Assembly (NCBI GenBank): GCA_024244705.1
Contig: JAAEOK010000093.1
Span: 1 to 45,026, forward strand
DNA: 45,026 nucleotides
Origin: Alphaproteobacteria bacterium
Lineage (GTDB): Bacteria; Pseudomonadota; Alphaproteobacteria; JAAEOK01
Reading direction: 5' to 3'
Shown here: piece after piece, positions 18,227-26,883 of the stretch
Layout: each line of letters opens with the position of its first letter
How positions within the stretch are numbered: the stretch's first letter is position 1
The notes under the pieces: generated by a model
Seen by the model: only the letters and a program-made list of their open reading frames with translations
What the model was told of the DNA's origin: nothing
Databases searched by the model: none
Position numbers and translations under genes: made by a program

Positions 18227-18263
18227 AGACGTAAATCCGCTTTGAAAAGAAGAGGAACGACCC

Positions 18264-19040
18264 ATGCACGAGCGCGACGCTGCACTTGTTAAGCGGATTG
18301 CCGACGGCGCGGTAATCGCGGCGCCCGAAGATGTGAGTCCGGGCTACCGGGCCGAGATCATGCGGCTCATGGTCGTATTGGTCGATTCGGAACTCGCCGG
18401 CGCCGCGGGTTTCGCCGAACAAATAAATCACGCGCCAGGGATGAGAGAACGCGTGACGGCGGCCCGGATCGTGGCGGAGAAATTCGCCCATGCGGAGATC
18501 GTTCTGGAATTGCTCCGGCCGTTTGGCGTCAATCCCGAGCTCTACGTCAAATCCCACGCCTGGAACGCCCGCATCAACCGTGCCGTGGACCTTGGTATGC
18601 GCCGGTCGGGCGGCGACAAACGGCTGAACGTCTTTCACTACCCGCTTGAGGGATGGATTGACGCGATTGCCATGAACATGTTGATGGGAAGCGCCAGTTC
18701 CATCCAGTTGGCCGAACTCCTCGATTGCAGCTACAAGCCGTTGGCCGATGCCATGGCCGAGATCGTAGGCCGAGAGGCGGAACATGCGAGTCTGGGCGAG
18801 ATCGGTCTCGTGCAGGCCATCGATCGAGACGCCAACACGACGCCGGCACAGGGTTCGGTCGACTATTGGTATCGGCGCGTGGCGCACACTTTCGGCCGCA
18901 CCGATTCGGACCGCTTCGAGCTCTACCGCGATTTCGGGCTGCGGCGGCATTCCAATTCGGAAATGCTGGACGCGTGGAAAGATGACGTGGCGCCGCGTCT
19001 TGTTAAACTTGGGCTCGAAGTGCCGGCGGCTGTACAATGA
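18264..19040 (+). CDS. PaaA-like ferritin-fold protein (phenylacetic acid catabolic family), altered diiron site
   Basis: The 258-residue protein aligns by eye with PaaA, the oxygenase subunit of phenylacetyl-CoA epoxidase: PEDVSPGYRAEIMRL, NVFHYPLEGWID, SYKPLADAM and a C-terminal NSEMLDAW...LGLEVP block. Glu43 and the second ExxH (Glu171-His174) are retained. The first ExxH reads KFAH (Lys73-His76, with Glu72 shifted by one), and the helix-3 aspartate position is Gly142. PaaA from E. coli is about 50 residues longer. AAGAGG lies upstream of ATG 18264. No paaB, C, D or E is nearby. It may be a structural or regulatory paralogue or have a shifted metal site. The alignment is from memory. Confidence 0.7.
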   Translation: MHERDAALVKRIADGAVIAAPEDVSPGYRAEIMRLMVVLVDSELAGAAGFAEQINHAPGMRERVTAARIVAEKFAHAEIVLELLRPFGVNPELYVKSHAWNARINRAVDLGMRRSGGDKRLNVFHYPLEGWIDAIAMNMLMGSASSIQLAELLDCSYKPLADAMAEIVGREAEHASLGEIGLVQAIDRDANTTPAQGSVDYWYRRVAHTFGRTDSDRFELYRDFGLRRHSNSEMLDAWKDDVAPRLVKLGLEVPAAVQ

Positions 19041-19180
19041 CGCGCGACCCTGGGCATTGTACGGGCGTATCGGTCATGGAACAATTTTTACACCATTCCA
19101 ATGCATAAATGTATCACGACGTGTCAAAACTCAAAGCACTTTGGTTGAAATAGCGGCGCAATTCGAGGGACCCGTTAGTC

Positions 19181-19972
19181 ATGAGCTTCAACACCATCGC
19201 CTACGAGACGAACGAAGGGGTCGCGGTCATAACGCTGAACCGGCCGGACAGGCTGAATTCGTTCACCACCGAAATGCACGGAGAATTGAGTGCGGCGTTG
19301 GAAATGGTCGACTCGGATGGTGCCATACGTGCCCTGTTGTTGACCGGCGCGGGTCGGGCATTTTGTGCCGGACAGGACCTCTCCGATCGCGCCGTCGCGC
19401 CGGGTGGCGAGCCGCGCGATCTCGGCGAAACCCTGGACACAATGTACAACCCCTTGATCCGGACGCTCCGCGGTCTCGAGATGCCGGTCGTCGCGGCGGT
19501 CAACGGCGTCGCGGCCGGCGCCGGGGCAAATCTTGCGCTGGCCGCGGATATCGTGCTGGCGGCGAAATCGGCGAATTTCATTCAGGCCTTTTGCAAGATC
19601 GGCTTGGTTCCCGATTCCGGAGGCTCGTATATCCTGCCCCGGCTGGTTGGGCGGGCGCGGGCGATGGGGTTGGCGATGTTGGGGGAAATGCTTTCCGCCG
19701 AGCGGGCCGTGGAAATCGGCCTGATCTGGAAGTGGACGGAAGATCAGGATCTCATGACCGAAGCAATGAGTTTGGCGGTGCATTTGGCTTCGCAGCCAAC
19801 CAAGGGCTTGGCCTTGATCAAGCGCGCCATCAACGCATCTTTCGACAACGACCTGAACACTCAACTCGATCTCGAACGTGACTTTCAACGCATCGCCGGC
19901 CATACCGCCGACTATCAGGAAGGCGTGGCGGCGTTCCTGGAGAAGCGGGCGCCCAACTTCCAGGGCAAATAG
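19181..19972 (+). CDS. paaG: Enoyl-CoA hydratase/isomerase, PaaG-like
   Basis: PaaG isomerises the ring epoxide of phenylacetyl-CoA to the oxepin and also acts in later steps. The 263-residue crotonase-fold protein has the oxyanion-hole strands LLLTGAGRAFCAGQDL and NGVAAGAGANLALAADI, and the active-site region ARAMGLAMLGE. GAGGGA precedes ATG 19181. It starts a tight run with paaH, paaI, a thiolase and paaK, which supports the phenylacetate role over general fatty-acid hydratase. Confidence 0.85.
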   Translation: MSFNTIAYETNEGVAVITLNRPDRLNSFTTEMHGELSAALEMVDSDGAIRALLLTGAGRAFCAGQDLSDRAVAPGGEPRDLGETLDTMYNPLIRTLRGLEMPVVAAVNGVAAGAGANLALAADIVLAAKSANFIQAFCKIGLVPDSGGSYILPRLVGRARAMGLAMLGEMLSAERAVEIGLIWKWTEDQDLMTEAMSLAVHLASQPTKGLALIKRAINASFDNDLNTQLDLERDFQRIAGHTADYQEGVAAFLEKRAPNFQGK

Positions 19973-21513
19973 TGGGCGGTCTCCCCAAACAGACGTCGGT
20001 CGCCGTTATCGGTGCAGGCACGATGGGCAGTGGCATCGCCCAGGTCGCCGCGACGGCGGGACACAAGGTCTGCCTATATGACGCCGTTCCAGGCGCGGCA
20101 CAGAAGGGCAAGGAGGGAATTGCCCGGTCCCTCAATCGACTGGTCGAAAAGGGACGAATCGACGAACAAACCAGTGCCGTCATGCTGGCGCGAATCAGCG
20201 CGGTCGAGGACCTGGCGTCGTGCCGATCGAGTTCTTTGATCATCGAAGCGATCGTTGAGGATTTGGCCGCCAAGCGCGACTTGTTCGGCCAGATCGAGGG
20301 GCTTTGCGCGGATGATGCCATCCTGGCCACCAACACCTCTTCGTTGTCGATTACCGCCATCGGCGCCGACCTGCACCGTCCGCATCGCTTGGTCGGCATG
20401 CACTTTTTCAATCCTGCGCCGGTGATGGCGCTGGTCGAGATCGTAAGCGGGCTAGCGACGGGACGGGACATTGCCGATACGGCGTACGCAACGGCCGAGG
20501 ATTGGGCAAAGATTCCGGTCCACGCGAAATCGACGCCCGGATTCATCGTCAATCGCGTCGCGCGGCCGTTCTATGCCGAAGGACTGCGCGTCTATGCCGA
20601 AGGCGGCACCGATCCGGCGACCATAGATTCGGTCATGCGCGGCTCCGGAGGATTTCGCATGGGACCGTTCGAACTCATGGATCTCATCGGCAATGACATC
20701 AACGCGGCGGTCACTCGATCGGTGTGGCAGGCCTTTCATTGCGACCCTCGTTACACGCCTTCCCTGGCCCAGGAGGAGCTCGTTGCCGCAGGGCGGTACG
20801 GGCGCAAATCCGGTGCCGGCTGGCATGCCTACGGCGCCGATGCGCCGGCCCCCAGCGCTGTCACCGCGGCGCCGGCGCCGGCGCCAAATCAAGTCCTTGT
20901 CGAAGGTCATCTGGGACCCGCGGAATCACTGGTGACGGAACTCGAGAGGGCGGGAATCCCTCATGCCCGAACCGACAGCAACGAAGTCGATTCGGCCGGC
21001 GCACTCGTCCTCGACGACACCGTACTGAGATTGACCGACGGCAGGCCGGCGACGGAGCTCGCGGCGGAATTGGATGAGGGCCATAAATTGGTCCTCTTCG
21101 ATTTGGCATTCGACTATGCGCGCGCCGATCGCATCGCGGTGGCGGCCGCGGACCAAACCGATCCCGGCGCCGTCGCGGCGGCGGCCGGTCTATTCCAGGC
21201 ACTGGACAAGGACGTATCGGTGATCGACGATATTCCGGGCATGATCGTTGCGCGCACCGTCGCGATGCTGGCCAACGAGGCAGCGGAAGCGGCCTACCAG
21301 GGTGTCGCCAACCCCGCGGCCATAGACTTGGCGATGGTGAAGGGGCTCAACTACCCGCGCGGGCCGCTCGATTGGGCCGACCGCGTCGGCATCGAATGGA
21401 TATGCGGGCTTTTATCGAACCTTGCCACGGTTTATGGCGAAGATCGTTACAGGGTATCGCCGATGATTCGGCGTAAGACCTGGTCTAGGAAGGGATTTCA
21501 TGACGACGGCTGA
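19972..21513 (+). CDS. paaH: 3-hydroxyacyl-CoA dehydrogenase, PaaH-like
   Basis: The 513-residue enzyme has an NAD-binding domain with VAVIGAGTMGSGIAQ (GxGxxG at 14-19). The first 3HCDH C-terminal domain contains FNPAPVMALVEIV and KSTPGFIVNRVARPF, and a second partial C-terminal domain ends with GLNYPRGPLDWADRVG. This two-C-domain length is typical of PaaH/PaaC. It would oxidise 3-hydroxyadipyl-CoA to 3-oxoadipyl-CoA. It starts with GTG at 19972, sharing one base with the paaG stop, and overlaps paaI by 14 bases. A low-complexity Ala/Pro linker (about residues 290-305) separates the halves. Confidence 0.9.
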   Translation: MGGLPKQTSVAVIGAGTMGSGIAQVAATAGHKVCLYDAVPGAAQKGKEGIARSLNRLVEKGRIDEQTSAVMLARISAVEDLASCRSSSLIIEAIVEDLAAKRDLFGQIEGLCADDAILATNTSSLSITAIGADLHRPHRLVGMHFFNPAPVMALVEIVSGLATGRDIADTAYATAEDWAKIPVHAKSTPGFIVNRVARPFYAEGLRVYAEGGTDPATIDSVMRGSGGFRMGPFELMDLIGNDINAAVTRSVWQAFHCDPRYTPSLAQEELVAAGRYGRKSGAGWHAYGADAPAPSAVTAAPAPAPNQVLVEGHLGPAESLVTELERAGIPHARTDSNEVDSAGALVLDDTVLRLTDGRPATELAAELDEGHKLVLFDLAFDYARADRIAVAAADQTDPGAVAAAAGLFQALDKDVSVIDDIPGMIVARTVAMLANEAAEAAYQGVANPAAIDLAMVKGLNYPRGPLDWADRVGIEWICGLLSNLATVYGEDRYRVSPMIRRKTWSRKGFHDDG

Positions 21514-21952
21514 CGTGGAACACGAGGTGGCGCAGACGGTCGGCGCCGCGATGATGGTGGGCGACAAGGCGGCCGCGATGCTCGGCATAGCGCTCGAAGA
21601 GGTTGCATCGGGTTACGCGCGCTTTCGCATGACGGTTCGTCCTGATATGGTCAATTCGCACGACATCTGCCATGGCCGGCTCATATTTACGTTGGCCGAT
21701 ACGGCGTTTGCCGTCGCCTGCAACAGTTCGAATCATGTCGCCGTCGCGCAGCATTGTTCGATAACATTCCTGACACCGGCCAAGACCGGAGATATCCTGG
21801 TTGCGATTGCACAGCAACATAACCGGCGCGGCCGCACGGGGGTCACCGACACCACCGTTGCGCGCGAGGACGGGGAAAATATTGCGGTGTTTCGCGGCAA
21901 CTCGGTGGCGTTGAAGGGAGAGGTCGTTCCAGACCTGACGGTGAAAACATGA
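21500..21952 (+). CDS. paaI: PaaI-family hydroxyphenylacetyl-CoA thioesterase
   Basis: This 150-residue hotdog-fold thioesterase carries the PaaI signature around SHDICHGRLIFTLADTAFAVACNS, including the catalytic acidic residue in LAD. PaaI hydrolyses dead-end ring-hydroxylated phenylacetyl-CoA esters and protects the CoA pool. It overlaps paaH by 14 bases and the thiolase by 4 bases (ATGA), so the genes are translationally coupled. Gly-Gly after CHG in relatives is Arg-Leu here, a minor change. Confidence 0.9.
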   Translation: MTTADVEHEVAQTVGAAMMVGDKAAAMLGIALEEVASGYARFRMTVRPDMVNSHDICHGRLIFTLADTAFAVACNSSNHVAVAQHCSITFLTPAKTGDILVAIAQQHNRRGRTGVTDTTVAREDGENIAVFRGNSVALKGEVVPDLTVKT

Positions 21953-23154
21953 ATGAAGCCTTCGTCTGCGACGCTGTCCGTACCCCCATCGGGCGTTATG
22001 CCGGCGATTTGTCATCGCTGCGTCCCGATGACCTGTTGGCGGTCGCTATCAAGGCACTGATGCGAGACCGCGGCGACCTCGACTGGTCGTGCCTCGACGA
22101 CGCCGTCATGGGTTGCGCCAACCAGGCCGGCGAGGACAATCGGAATGTCGCGCGCATGGCCCTGCTCCTGGCGGGCTTGCCGGAAGTGGTCCCCGGCGCG
22201 ACGGTCAATCGTCTCTGCGGTTCGGGCATGGATGCCTGCGGAATTGCCGCCCGCGCTATCAAATCCGGTGAGGCCGACCTGATCCTTGCCGGCGGCGTCG
22301 AAAGCATGTCGCGCGCGCCATTCGTAATGGGCAAAGCCGAAAACGCGTTTTCTCGCTCCGCTGAGATCTACGACACGACAATCGGATGGCGGTTCGTCAA
22401 CGAATTGATGAAGAAGGAGTTCGGCGTCGATTCGATGCCCGAGACCGCCGAGAACGTCGCCGAGGAGTTCCAAGTCAGCCGAGAAGATCAGGACGCTTTC
22501 GCCCTGCGCAGCCAGCAACGCGCTGGGGTGGCCCAATCGAGCGGCCGTCTTGCCAAAGAAATCGAGCCGGTGACGATCCCTCAACGGAAGGGCGATCCGA
22601 AGATTGTGGCGGCGGACGAGCATCCGCGACCCCAGACGACGCTCGAAGACCTCGCCCGATTGCCGACACCGTTTCGCGACGGTGGCTCGGTGACCGCCGG
22701 CAACGCGTCGGGAATCAATGACGGCGCCTGCGCGGTCCTTATCGCGTCGGAAGAAGCGGTCGCGGCGCACGGCCTGACCCCTCGCGCCCGCATTGCCGGC
22801 ATGGCCACGGCCGGTGTGGCGCCTCGCATCATGGGTATCGGGCCCGCCCCGGCGTCGGCGAAGTTGCTCGACCGCCTCGGCCTGAAGATCGCCGATATCG
22901 ATGTCATCGAATTGAACGAGGCCTTCGCATCGCAGGCCCTCGCCGTCTTGCGGCAGCTGGGAGTTCCGGACGACGCCGATCACGTCAACCCAAACGGCGG
23001 CGCGATCGCCCTCGGCCATCCGCTCGGTATGAGCGGCGCGCGCCTGGTGACGACGGCGGCGCAGGAACTACAGGAAACCGGCGGCAAATATGCGCTCGCC
23101 ACAATGTGCATCGGCGTCGGCCAGGGAATCGCCATGATACTAGAGCGGGTATGA
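21949..23154 (+). CDS. paaJ: 3-oxoadipyl-CoA thiolase (PaaJ/PcaF-like)
   Basis: The 401-residue thiolase has all catalytic residues: the nucleophile Cys90 in RLCGSGMDACG, His357 in LGHPLGMSGARL, and Cys387 in CIGVGQG. GGVESMSRAPFVMGKAE and the ELNEAFASQALAVL segment are typical of the PaaJ/PcaF group. It would cleave 3-oxoadipyl-CoA (and the 5,6-dehydro form) to acetyl-CoA and succinyl-CoA or the dehydro product. The same enzyme can serve the beta-ketoadipate pathway, so the symbol rests on the operon context. Confidence 0.88.
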   Translation: MNEAFVCDAVRTPIGRYAGDLSSLRPDDLLAVAIKALMRDRGDLDWSCLDDAVMGCANQAGEDNRNVARMALLLAGLPEVVPGATVNRLCGSGMDACGIAARAIKSGEADLILAGGVESMSRAPFVMGKAENAFSRSAEIYDTTIGWRFVNELMKKEFGVDSMPETAENVAEEFQVSREDQDAFALRSQQRAGVAQSSGRLAKEIEPVTIPQRKGDPKIVAADEHPRPQTTLEDLARLPTPFRDGGSVTAGNASGINDGACAVLIASEEAVAAHGLTPRARIAGMATAGVAPRIMGIGPAPASAKLLDRLGLKIADIDVIELNEAFASQALAVLRQLGVPDDADHVNPNGGAIALGHPLGMSGARLVTTAAQELQETGGKYALATMCIGVGQGIAMILERV

Positions 23155-23176
23155 CGCCGGAAAGCTGGGTACCGAC

Positions 23177-24484
23177 ATGCGAAATACGCCCCCGAGCAAG
23201 AACGATCTGGACCCGATAGAAATCGCCAGCCGCGACGAGATCGGTGCGCTGCAACTCAAACGCCTGAAGTGGACGTTGGGCCATGCCTATCGCAATGTCC
23301 CCCACTACAAGAAGGCGTTCGACGATGCCGGAATAGGTCCGAACGACCTCAAGGATCTATCCGATCTGGCGCGGTTTCCATTCACCACCAAGGAGGCGCT
23401 CCGCGAGGCCTATCCGTTTGGTATGTTCGCCGTCCCACGCGAACAGGTCGCGCGGATTCACGCGTCGAGCGGAACAACCGGCAAGCCGACGGTCGTCGGT
23501 TACACGGCCAAGGATATCAGCACCTGGGCCGACCTGATTGCCCGCTCCATGCGGGCATGTGGCACTCGGCCGGGGGATATCGTCCATGTCGCCTACGGCT
23601 ATGGCCTGTTCACCGGCGGTCTCGGCGCGCATTACGGGGCCGAGCGGCTCGGCTGTACCGTTATTCCGGTCTCGGGCGGCATGACGGAGCGGCAAGTGCA
23701 GTTGATCGAGGACTTCAAACCAACCACGATCATGGTAACGCCATCCTATGCTCTGGCACTAGCAGACGAGTTCGACCGCCAGGGCCTCGACGCGCGGAAC
23801 TCGTCCCTTCGCATCGGCATACACGGCGCCGAGCCGTGGACTAATTCGATGCGCCAGGAAATCGAAACGCGCTTCGATATGGACGCACTCGATGTTTACG
23901 GTCTTTCGGAAATATTGGGTCCCGGTGTGGCGTGTGAGTGCCTCGAGACGAAAGACGGCCCGACAATCTGGGAGGACCACTTCTATCCGGAGATCGTCGA
24001 CCCGAGCACCGGCGAACCGGTGCCGGACGGCGAAATCGGTGAATTGGTATTCACGACCTTGACCAAAGAAGCTCTACCGATGATCCGGTATCGGACGCGC
24101 GACCTCACCCGACTGCTCCCGGGCACGGCCCGGTCGATGCGCCGATTCGAGAAAGTGACCGGGCGATCGGATGACATGCTGATCATACGCGGCGTCAATC
24201 TGTTCCCAACACAGATCGAAGAACTGATCCTCCAGGATGAGCGCTTGTCGCCGCACTATGTATTGGAAGTGCGCCGCGATGGTCCGTTGGACAGCTTGAA
24301 GATTATCGTCGAGGGACGTGCGAACGCCTCCGAATCGGCGGTCGCTGAGGCGAGCGAAAACCTCCGTCACCTGGTGAAGAATCGCATCGGTGTCAGCGCC
24401 GAAGTCAAGATGCTGCCCGAAGGCGGTGTCGAGCGCTCCGTGGGCAAGGCCAAGCGGATTATCGACCTGCGCCCGAAGACCTAG
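23177..24484 (+). CDS. paaK: Phenylacetate-CoA ligase
   Basis: PaaK activates phenylacetate to phenylacetyl-CoA using ATP. The 435-residue ANL-superfamily protein has the P-loop-like ASSGTTGKPT (96-105), the adenine-binding region DVYGLSEILGPG, the hinge region RTRDL, and the C-terminal GRSDDMLIIRGVNLFPTQIEE block. It follows the thiolase by 22 bases and precedes a flavin hydroxylase by 12 bases. The family also includes ligases for other aryl acids such as hydroxylated benzoates, so the acid is inferred from the neighbours. Confidence 0.9.
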   Translation: MRNTPPSKNDLDPIEIASRDEIGALQLKRLKWTLGHAYRNVPHYKKAFDDAGIGPNDLKDLSDLARFPFTTKEALREAYPFGMFAVPREQVARIHASSGTTGKPTVVGYTAKDISTWADLIARSMRACGTRPGDIVHVAYGYGLFTGGLGAHYGAERLGCTVIPVSGGMTERQVQLIEDFKPTTIMVTPSYALALADEFDRQGLDARNSSLRIGIHGAEPWTNSMRQEIETRFDMDALDVYGLSEILGPGVACECLETKDGPTIWEDHFYPEIVDPSTGEPVPDGEIGELVFTTLTKEALPMIRYRTRDLTRLLPGTARSMRRFEKVTGRSDDMLIIRGVNLFPTQIEELILQDERLSPHYVLEVRRDGPLDSLKIIVEGRANASESAVAEASENLRHLVKNRIGVSAEVKMLPEGGVERSVGKAKRIIDLRPKT

Positions 24485-24496
24485 TGGATATTCGGG

Positions 24497-26182
24497 ATGT
24501 CGCAGTTCGAATATCCCGTCTACGACGCCGTCATCCCCGAGGCGGCCGCGACCGGACAAACCGACGATATCCAAGTCGTGATCGTAGGGGCCGGGCCGGT
24601 CGGATTGACGGCGGCGCTCGATCTGGCGGCCCATGACGTGCCGGTTGTCGTCCTCGACGACGACAACACGGTCAGCACCGGCAGCCGGGCGATCTGTTGG
24701 TCGAAACGGACCCTCGAAATTTTTTCCCGCCTCGACTGCGCGGCGCCACTGATGCAAAAGGGCGTCACCTGGCAGCGCGGCCGGGTCTTCGATCGCGACG
24801 AAGAGATCTACAGCTTCGACCTCTTGCCCGAGCCGGACCATCAGTTTCCGGCCTTCATCAATCTGCAGCAGTATTATGTAGAGCAGGAGTTGATCGAAAA
24901 GGCGCTTTCGAGCGAGCTCATCGATTTACGTTGGAACAACCGTGTCGTCGATGTCCGCCAATCGGATGACGGCGTCTTGCTTGATGTGGAAACGCCGGAC
25001 GGCCCCTACCGGGCGCATGCGCGCTACGTCATCGCCGCCGACGGCGCCCGCAGTACGGTTCGCAAAGCCCTCGGGCTGGATTTCGTCGGTCGCGTGTTCG
25101 AGGACCGGTTTCTCATTGCCGACGTGAAAATGAAGGCCGGTTTTCCCACCGAGCGATGGTTTTGGTTCCGCCCACCGTTCCACCCCGGCCCGTCTACCCT
25201 TCTTCACAAGCAGGCGGATAACGTCTGGCGGATCGATTTTCAGCTTGGCCCCGACGTCGACGCGGAAGCCGAGGCGAAGCCGGAGAACGTCGTTCCGCGT
25301 CTCAAAGCGATGCTCGGCGACGAGACCGAATTCGATCTTGAATGGGTCAGCGTCTATCGCTTTCAGGCGCGGCGCCTCGACCGGTTCGTCCACGGCGATG
25401 TCATGTTCATCGGCGATTGCGCGCACCAAGTCTCCCCGTTCGGGGCGCGGGGCGGAAACAGTGGCATTCAGGACGCCGACAATCTGGTGTGGAAATTGGC
25501 ACTCGTCCTTTCCGGAAAGGCCCCGGCCAATTTGCTCGAAAGCTTCGACGACGAGCGGGTCTATGCCGCCATCGAGAACCTGACGATTACGTCGAGCACG
25601 ACCGATTTCATGTCGGCAAAGGGCGAAGTTCAGACCGCTTTCCGCGATGCCGCCCTGACCCTCGCCAAGGATTACCCGTTCGCCCAGCGCTTCGTAAATG
25701 CGGGCCGGCTTTCGACTCCCACGGTCCATGCGCGCTCGCCGCTCAACACCGCCGATCGCGATGAGTTTTCAGAAAACCTGTGCCCGGGCACGGCCTGCGT
25801 CGACGCGCCGATAGCGGTCGGCGGCGCCGCGGGTTGGTTGGTCGATTATCTCGGCGGCGGGTTCGCGGGCCTTTACGCCCCGCGCTCGAAGAGCGAATTG
25901 GAACCCGCGGAATTGGAAGCCCTGAACCGGCTCAACCGAGGGGATATCCCGGTCAGGCCCTTGATCGTCGCCGATTGCAGCGTCGATGCCATGACGTCGA
26001 TATCGGATACCAAAGGCCGGGTCGCAGAGCGCTACGACCTGCGTCCGGGGACATTTTACCTCATTCGACCCGATCAGTATGTGGCCGGGCGGTGGCGTTC
26101 ACTGGATGAGGACACCGTATTTCATGCCCTCGATAAAGCGGTCGCGCGCGTGAACGACCCGGAGCGAAAGAATGTCGACTGA
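24497..26182 (+). CDS. Class A FAD-dependent aromatic hydroxylase (MhpA/PheA-like)
   Basis: This single-component flavoprotein hydroxylase (561 residues) has the dinucleotide-binding GAGPVG (31-36), the DG motif in IAADGARS (180-185), and the GD motif in FIGDCAHQVSPFGARGGN (304-321). Such enzymes use NAD(P)H and O2 to hydroxylate phenolic rings. The C-terminus has the thioredoxin-like region seen in MhpA and PheA relatives. It follows paaK closely and overlaps the DUF2783 gene by 11 bases, so all are probably one transcript. The ring substrate is unknown; a CoA thioester or a free hydroxyaryl acid are both possible. Confidence 0.85.
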   Translation: MSQFEYPVYDAVIPEAAATGQTDDIQVVIVGAGPVGLTAALDLAAHDVPVVVLDDDNTVSTGSRAICWSKRTLEIFSRLDCAAPLMQKGVTWQRGRVFDRDEEIYSFDLLPEPDHQFPAFINLQQYYVEQELIEKALSSELIDLRWNNRVVDVRQSDDGVLLDVETPDGPYRAHARYVIAADGARSTVRKALGLDFVGRVFEDRFLIADVKMKAGFPTERWFWFRPPFHPGPSTLLHKQADNVWRIDFQLGPDVDAEAEAKPENVVPRLKAMLGDETEFDLEWVSVYRFQARRLDRFVHGDVMFIGDCAHQVSPFGARGGNSGIQDADNLVWKLALVLSGKAPANLLESFDDERVYAAIENLTITSSTTDFMSAKGEVQTAFRDAALTLAKDYPFAQRFVNAGRLSTPTVHARSPLNTADRDEFSENLCPGTACVDAPIAVGGAAGWLVDYLGGGFAGLYAPRSKSELEPAELEALNRLNRGDIPVRPLIVADCSVDAMTSISDTKGRVAERYDLRPGTFYLIRPDQYVAGRWRSLDEDTVFHALDKAVARVNDPERKNVD

Positions 26183-26369
26183 AATTCGGACGGAATTGGG
26201 CTTCGAGGATCCCGATGGGATTTACGAGGCGTTGATCCATCTCCACGATGGCCTCGACCCCGCGCAAAGCCGGTTGGTTGGCGCGCGTCTCATATTGATT
26301 CTTGCCAATCACATCGGCGATAAGGCGGTAATCGAACAGGCGCTGGAAATGGCCAGGGGCGAACTTTAG
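26172..26369 (+). CDS. DUF2783 small protein
   Basis: This 65-residue acidic, helical protein contains DPDGIYEALIHLHDGL and RLILILANHIGD, the pattern of DUF2783. These proteins are typically encoded beside FAD-dependent hydroxylases in aromatic catabolism. No catalytic motif is visible; it may be an accessory or stabilising partner of the hydroxylase it overlaps. Function is unknown. Confidence 0.8.
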   Translation: MSTEIRTELGFEDPDGIYEALIHLHDGLDPAQSRLVGARLILILANHIGDKAVIEQALEMARGEL

Positions 26370-26397
26370 GCGCCACTCGATCGATCAAGGAGCGTGG

Positions 26398-26775
26398 TCA
26401 ATGCGCCGCGGCGAACGTCCTGATCCGATTTAACACCGCCACCCTCGACGCATCGTCATACTTGCCGACATGGAACAGGTGGAAGGCTTCTTCCCGCGAT
26501 AGGCCGAAAAAAGCGCGTACCGCCTTCCAACCGGTCAGGCCTGCATAGGCCGGAGAACGATTGTGCCGGGTCAATCCCTGACCCTTGAACCAATCGTCGC
26601 GAATTGCCCAGCCGACGGCGCAGGCGACCGAATTGCACGAGCCATTGCGTGCCCAGTCGCGCAAGTCGAAGGCATTGTCGTCGATCGATTCGAGGACCCG
26701 GCATAAGGCAAGCATACGTTCCCGATAAGTGTCGGGAATGGCGTAAGCATCTGGATTTGTTTGATCAAAAGGCAT
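26398..26775 (-). CDS. Conserved hypothetical protein of unknown function
   Basis: I do not recognise a named family for this 125-residue protein. It has a helix with RMLALCRVLESI, a WARNGSCNSVACAVGWA segment with two cysteines close together, and a C-terminal GLSREEAFHLFHVG part. Similar CxxxACAxGWA proteins occur in phages and bacteria without assigned function. GGGAGG lies 5 bases before ATG 26775, an excellent ribosome site, so it is probably expressed. It is convergent with the hydroxylase operon and may be unrelated to it. Confidence 0.65.
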   Translation of the reverse strand: MPFDQTNPDAYAIPDTYRERMLALCRVLESIDDNAFDLRDWARNGSCNSVACAVGWAIRDDWFKGQGLTRHNRSPAYAGLTGWKAVRAFFGLSREEAFHLFHVGKYDDASRVAVLNRIRTFAAAH

Positions 26776-26883
26776 GGGAACCTCCCTCAGCGTATTTGGA
26801 AGTTCTTGCTGTCAGTTTTCCATTATACACCAAATGGGTTCGCGCATTAAGGCGCGCCGGATATTCCACGATTGACGACGCGA

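Noticed and set aside
19041-19180. Possible promoter or operator before paaG
   Set aside because: The 140-base gap contains AT-rich stretches, but I found no convincing -35/-10 pair or clear symmetry.
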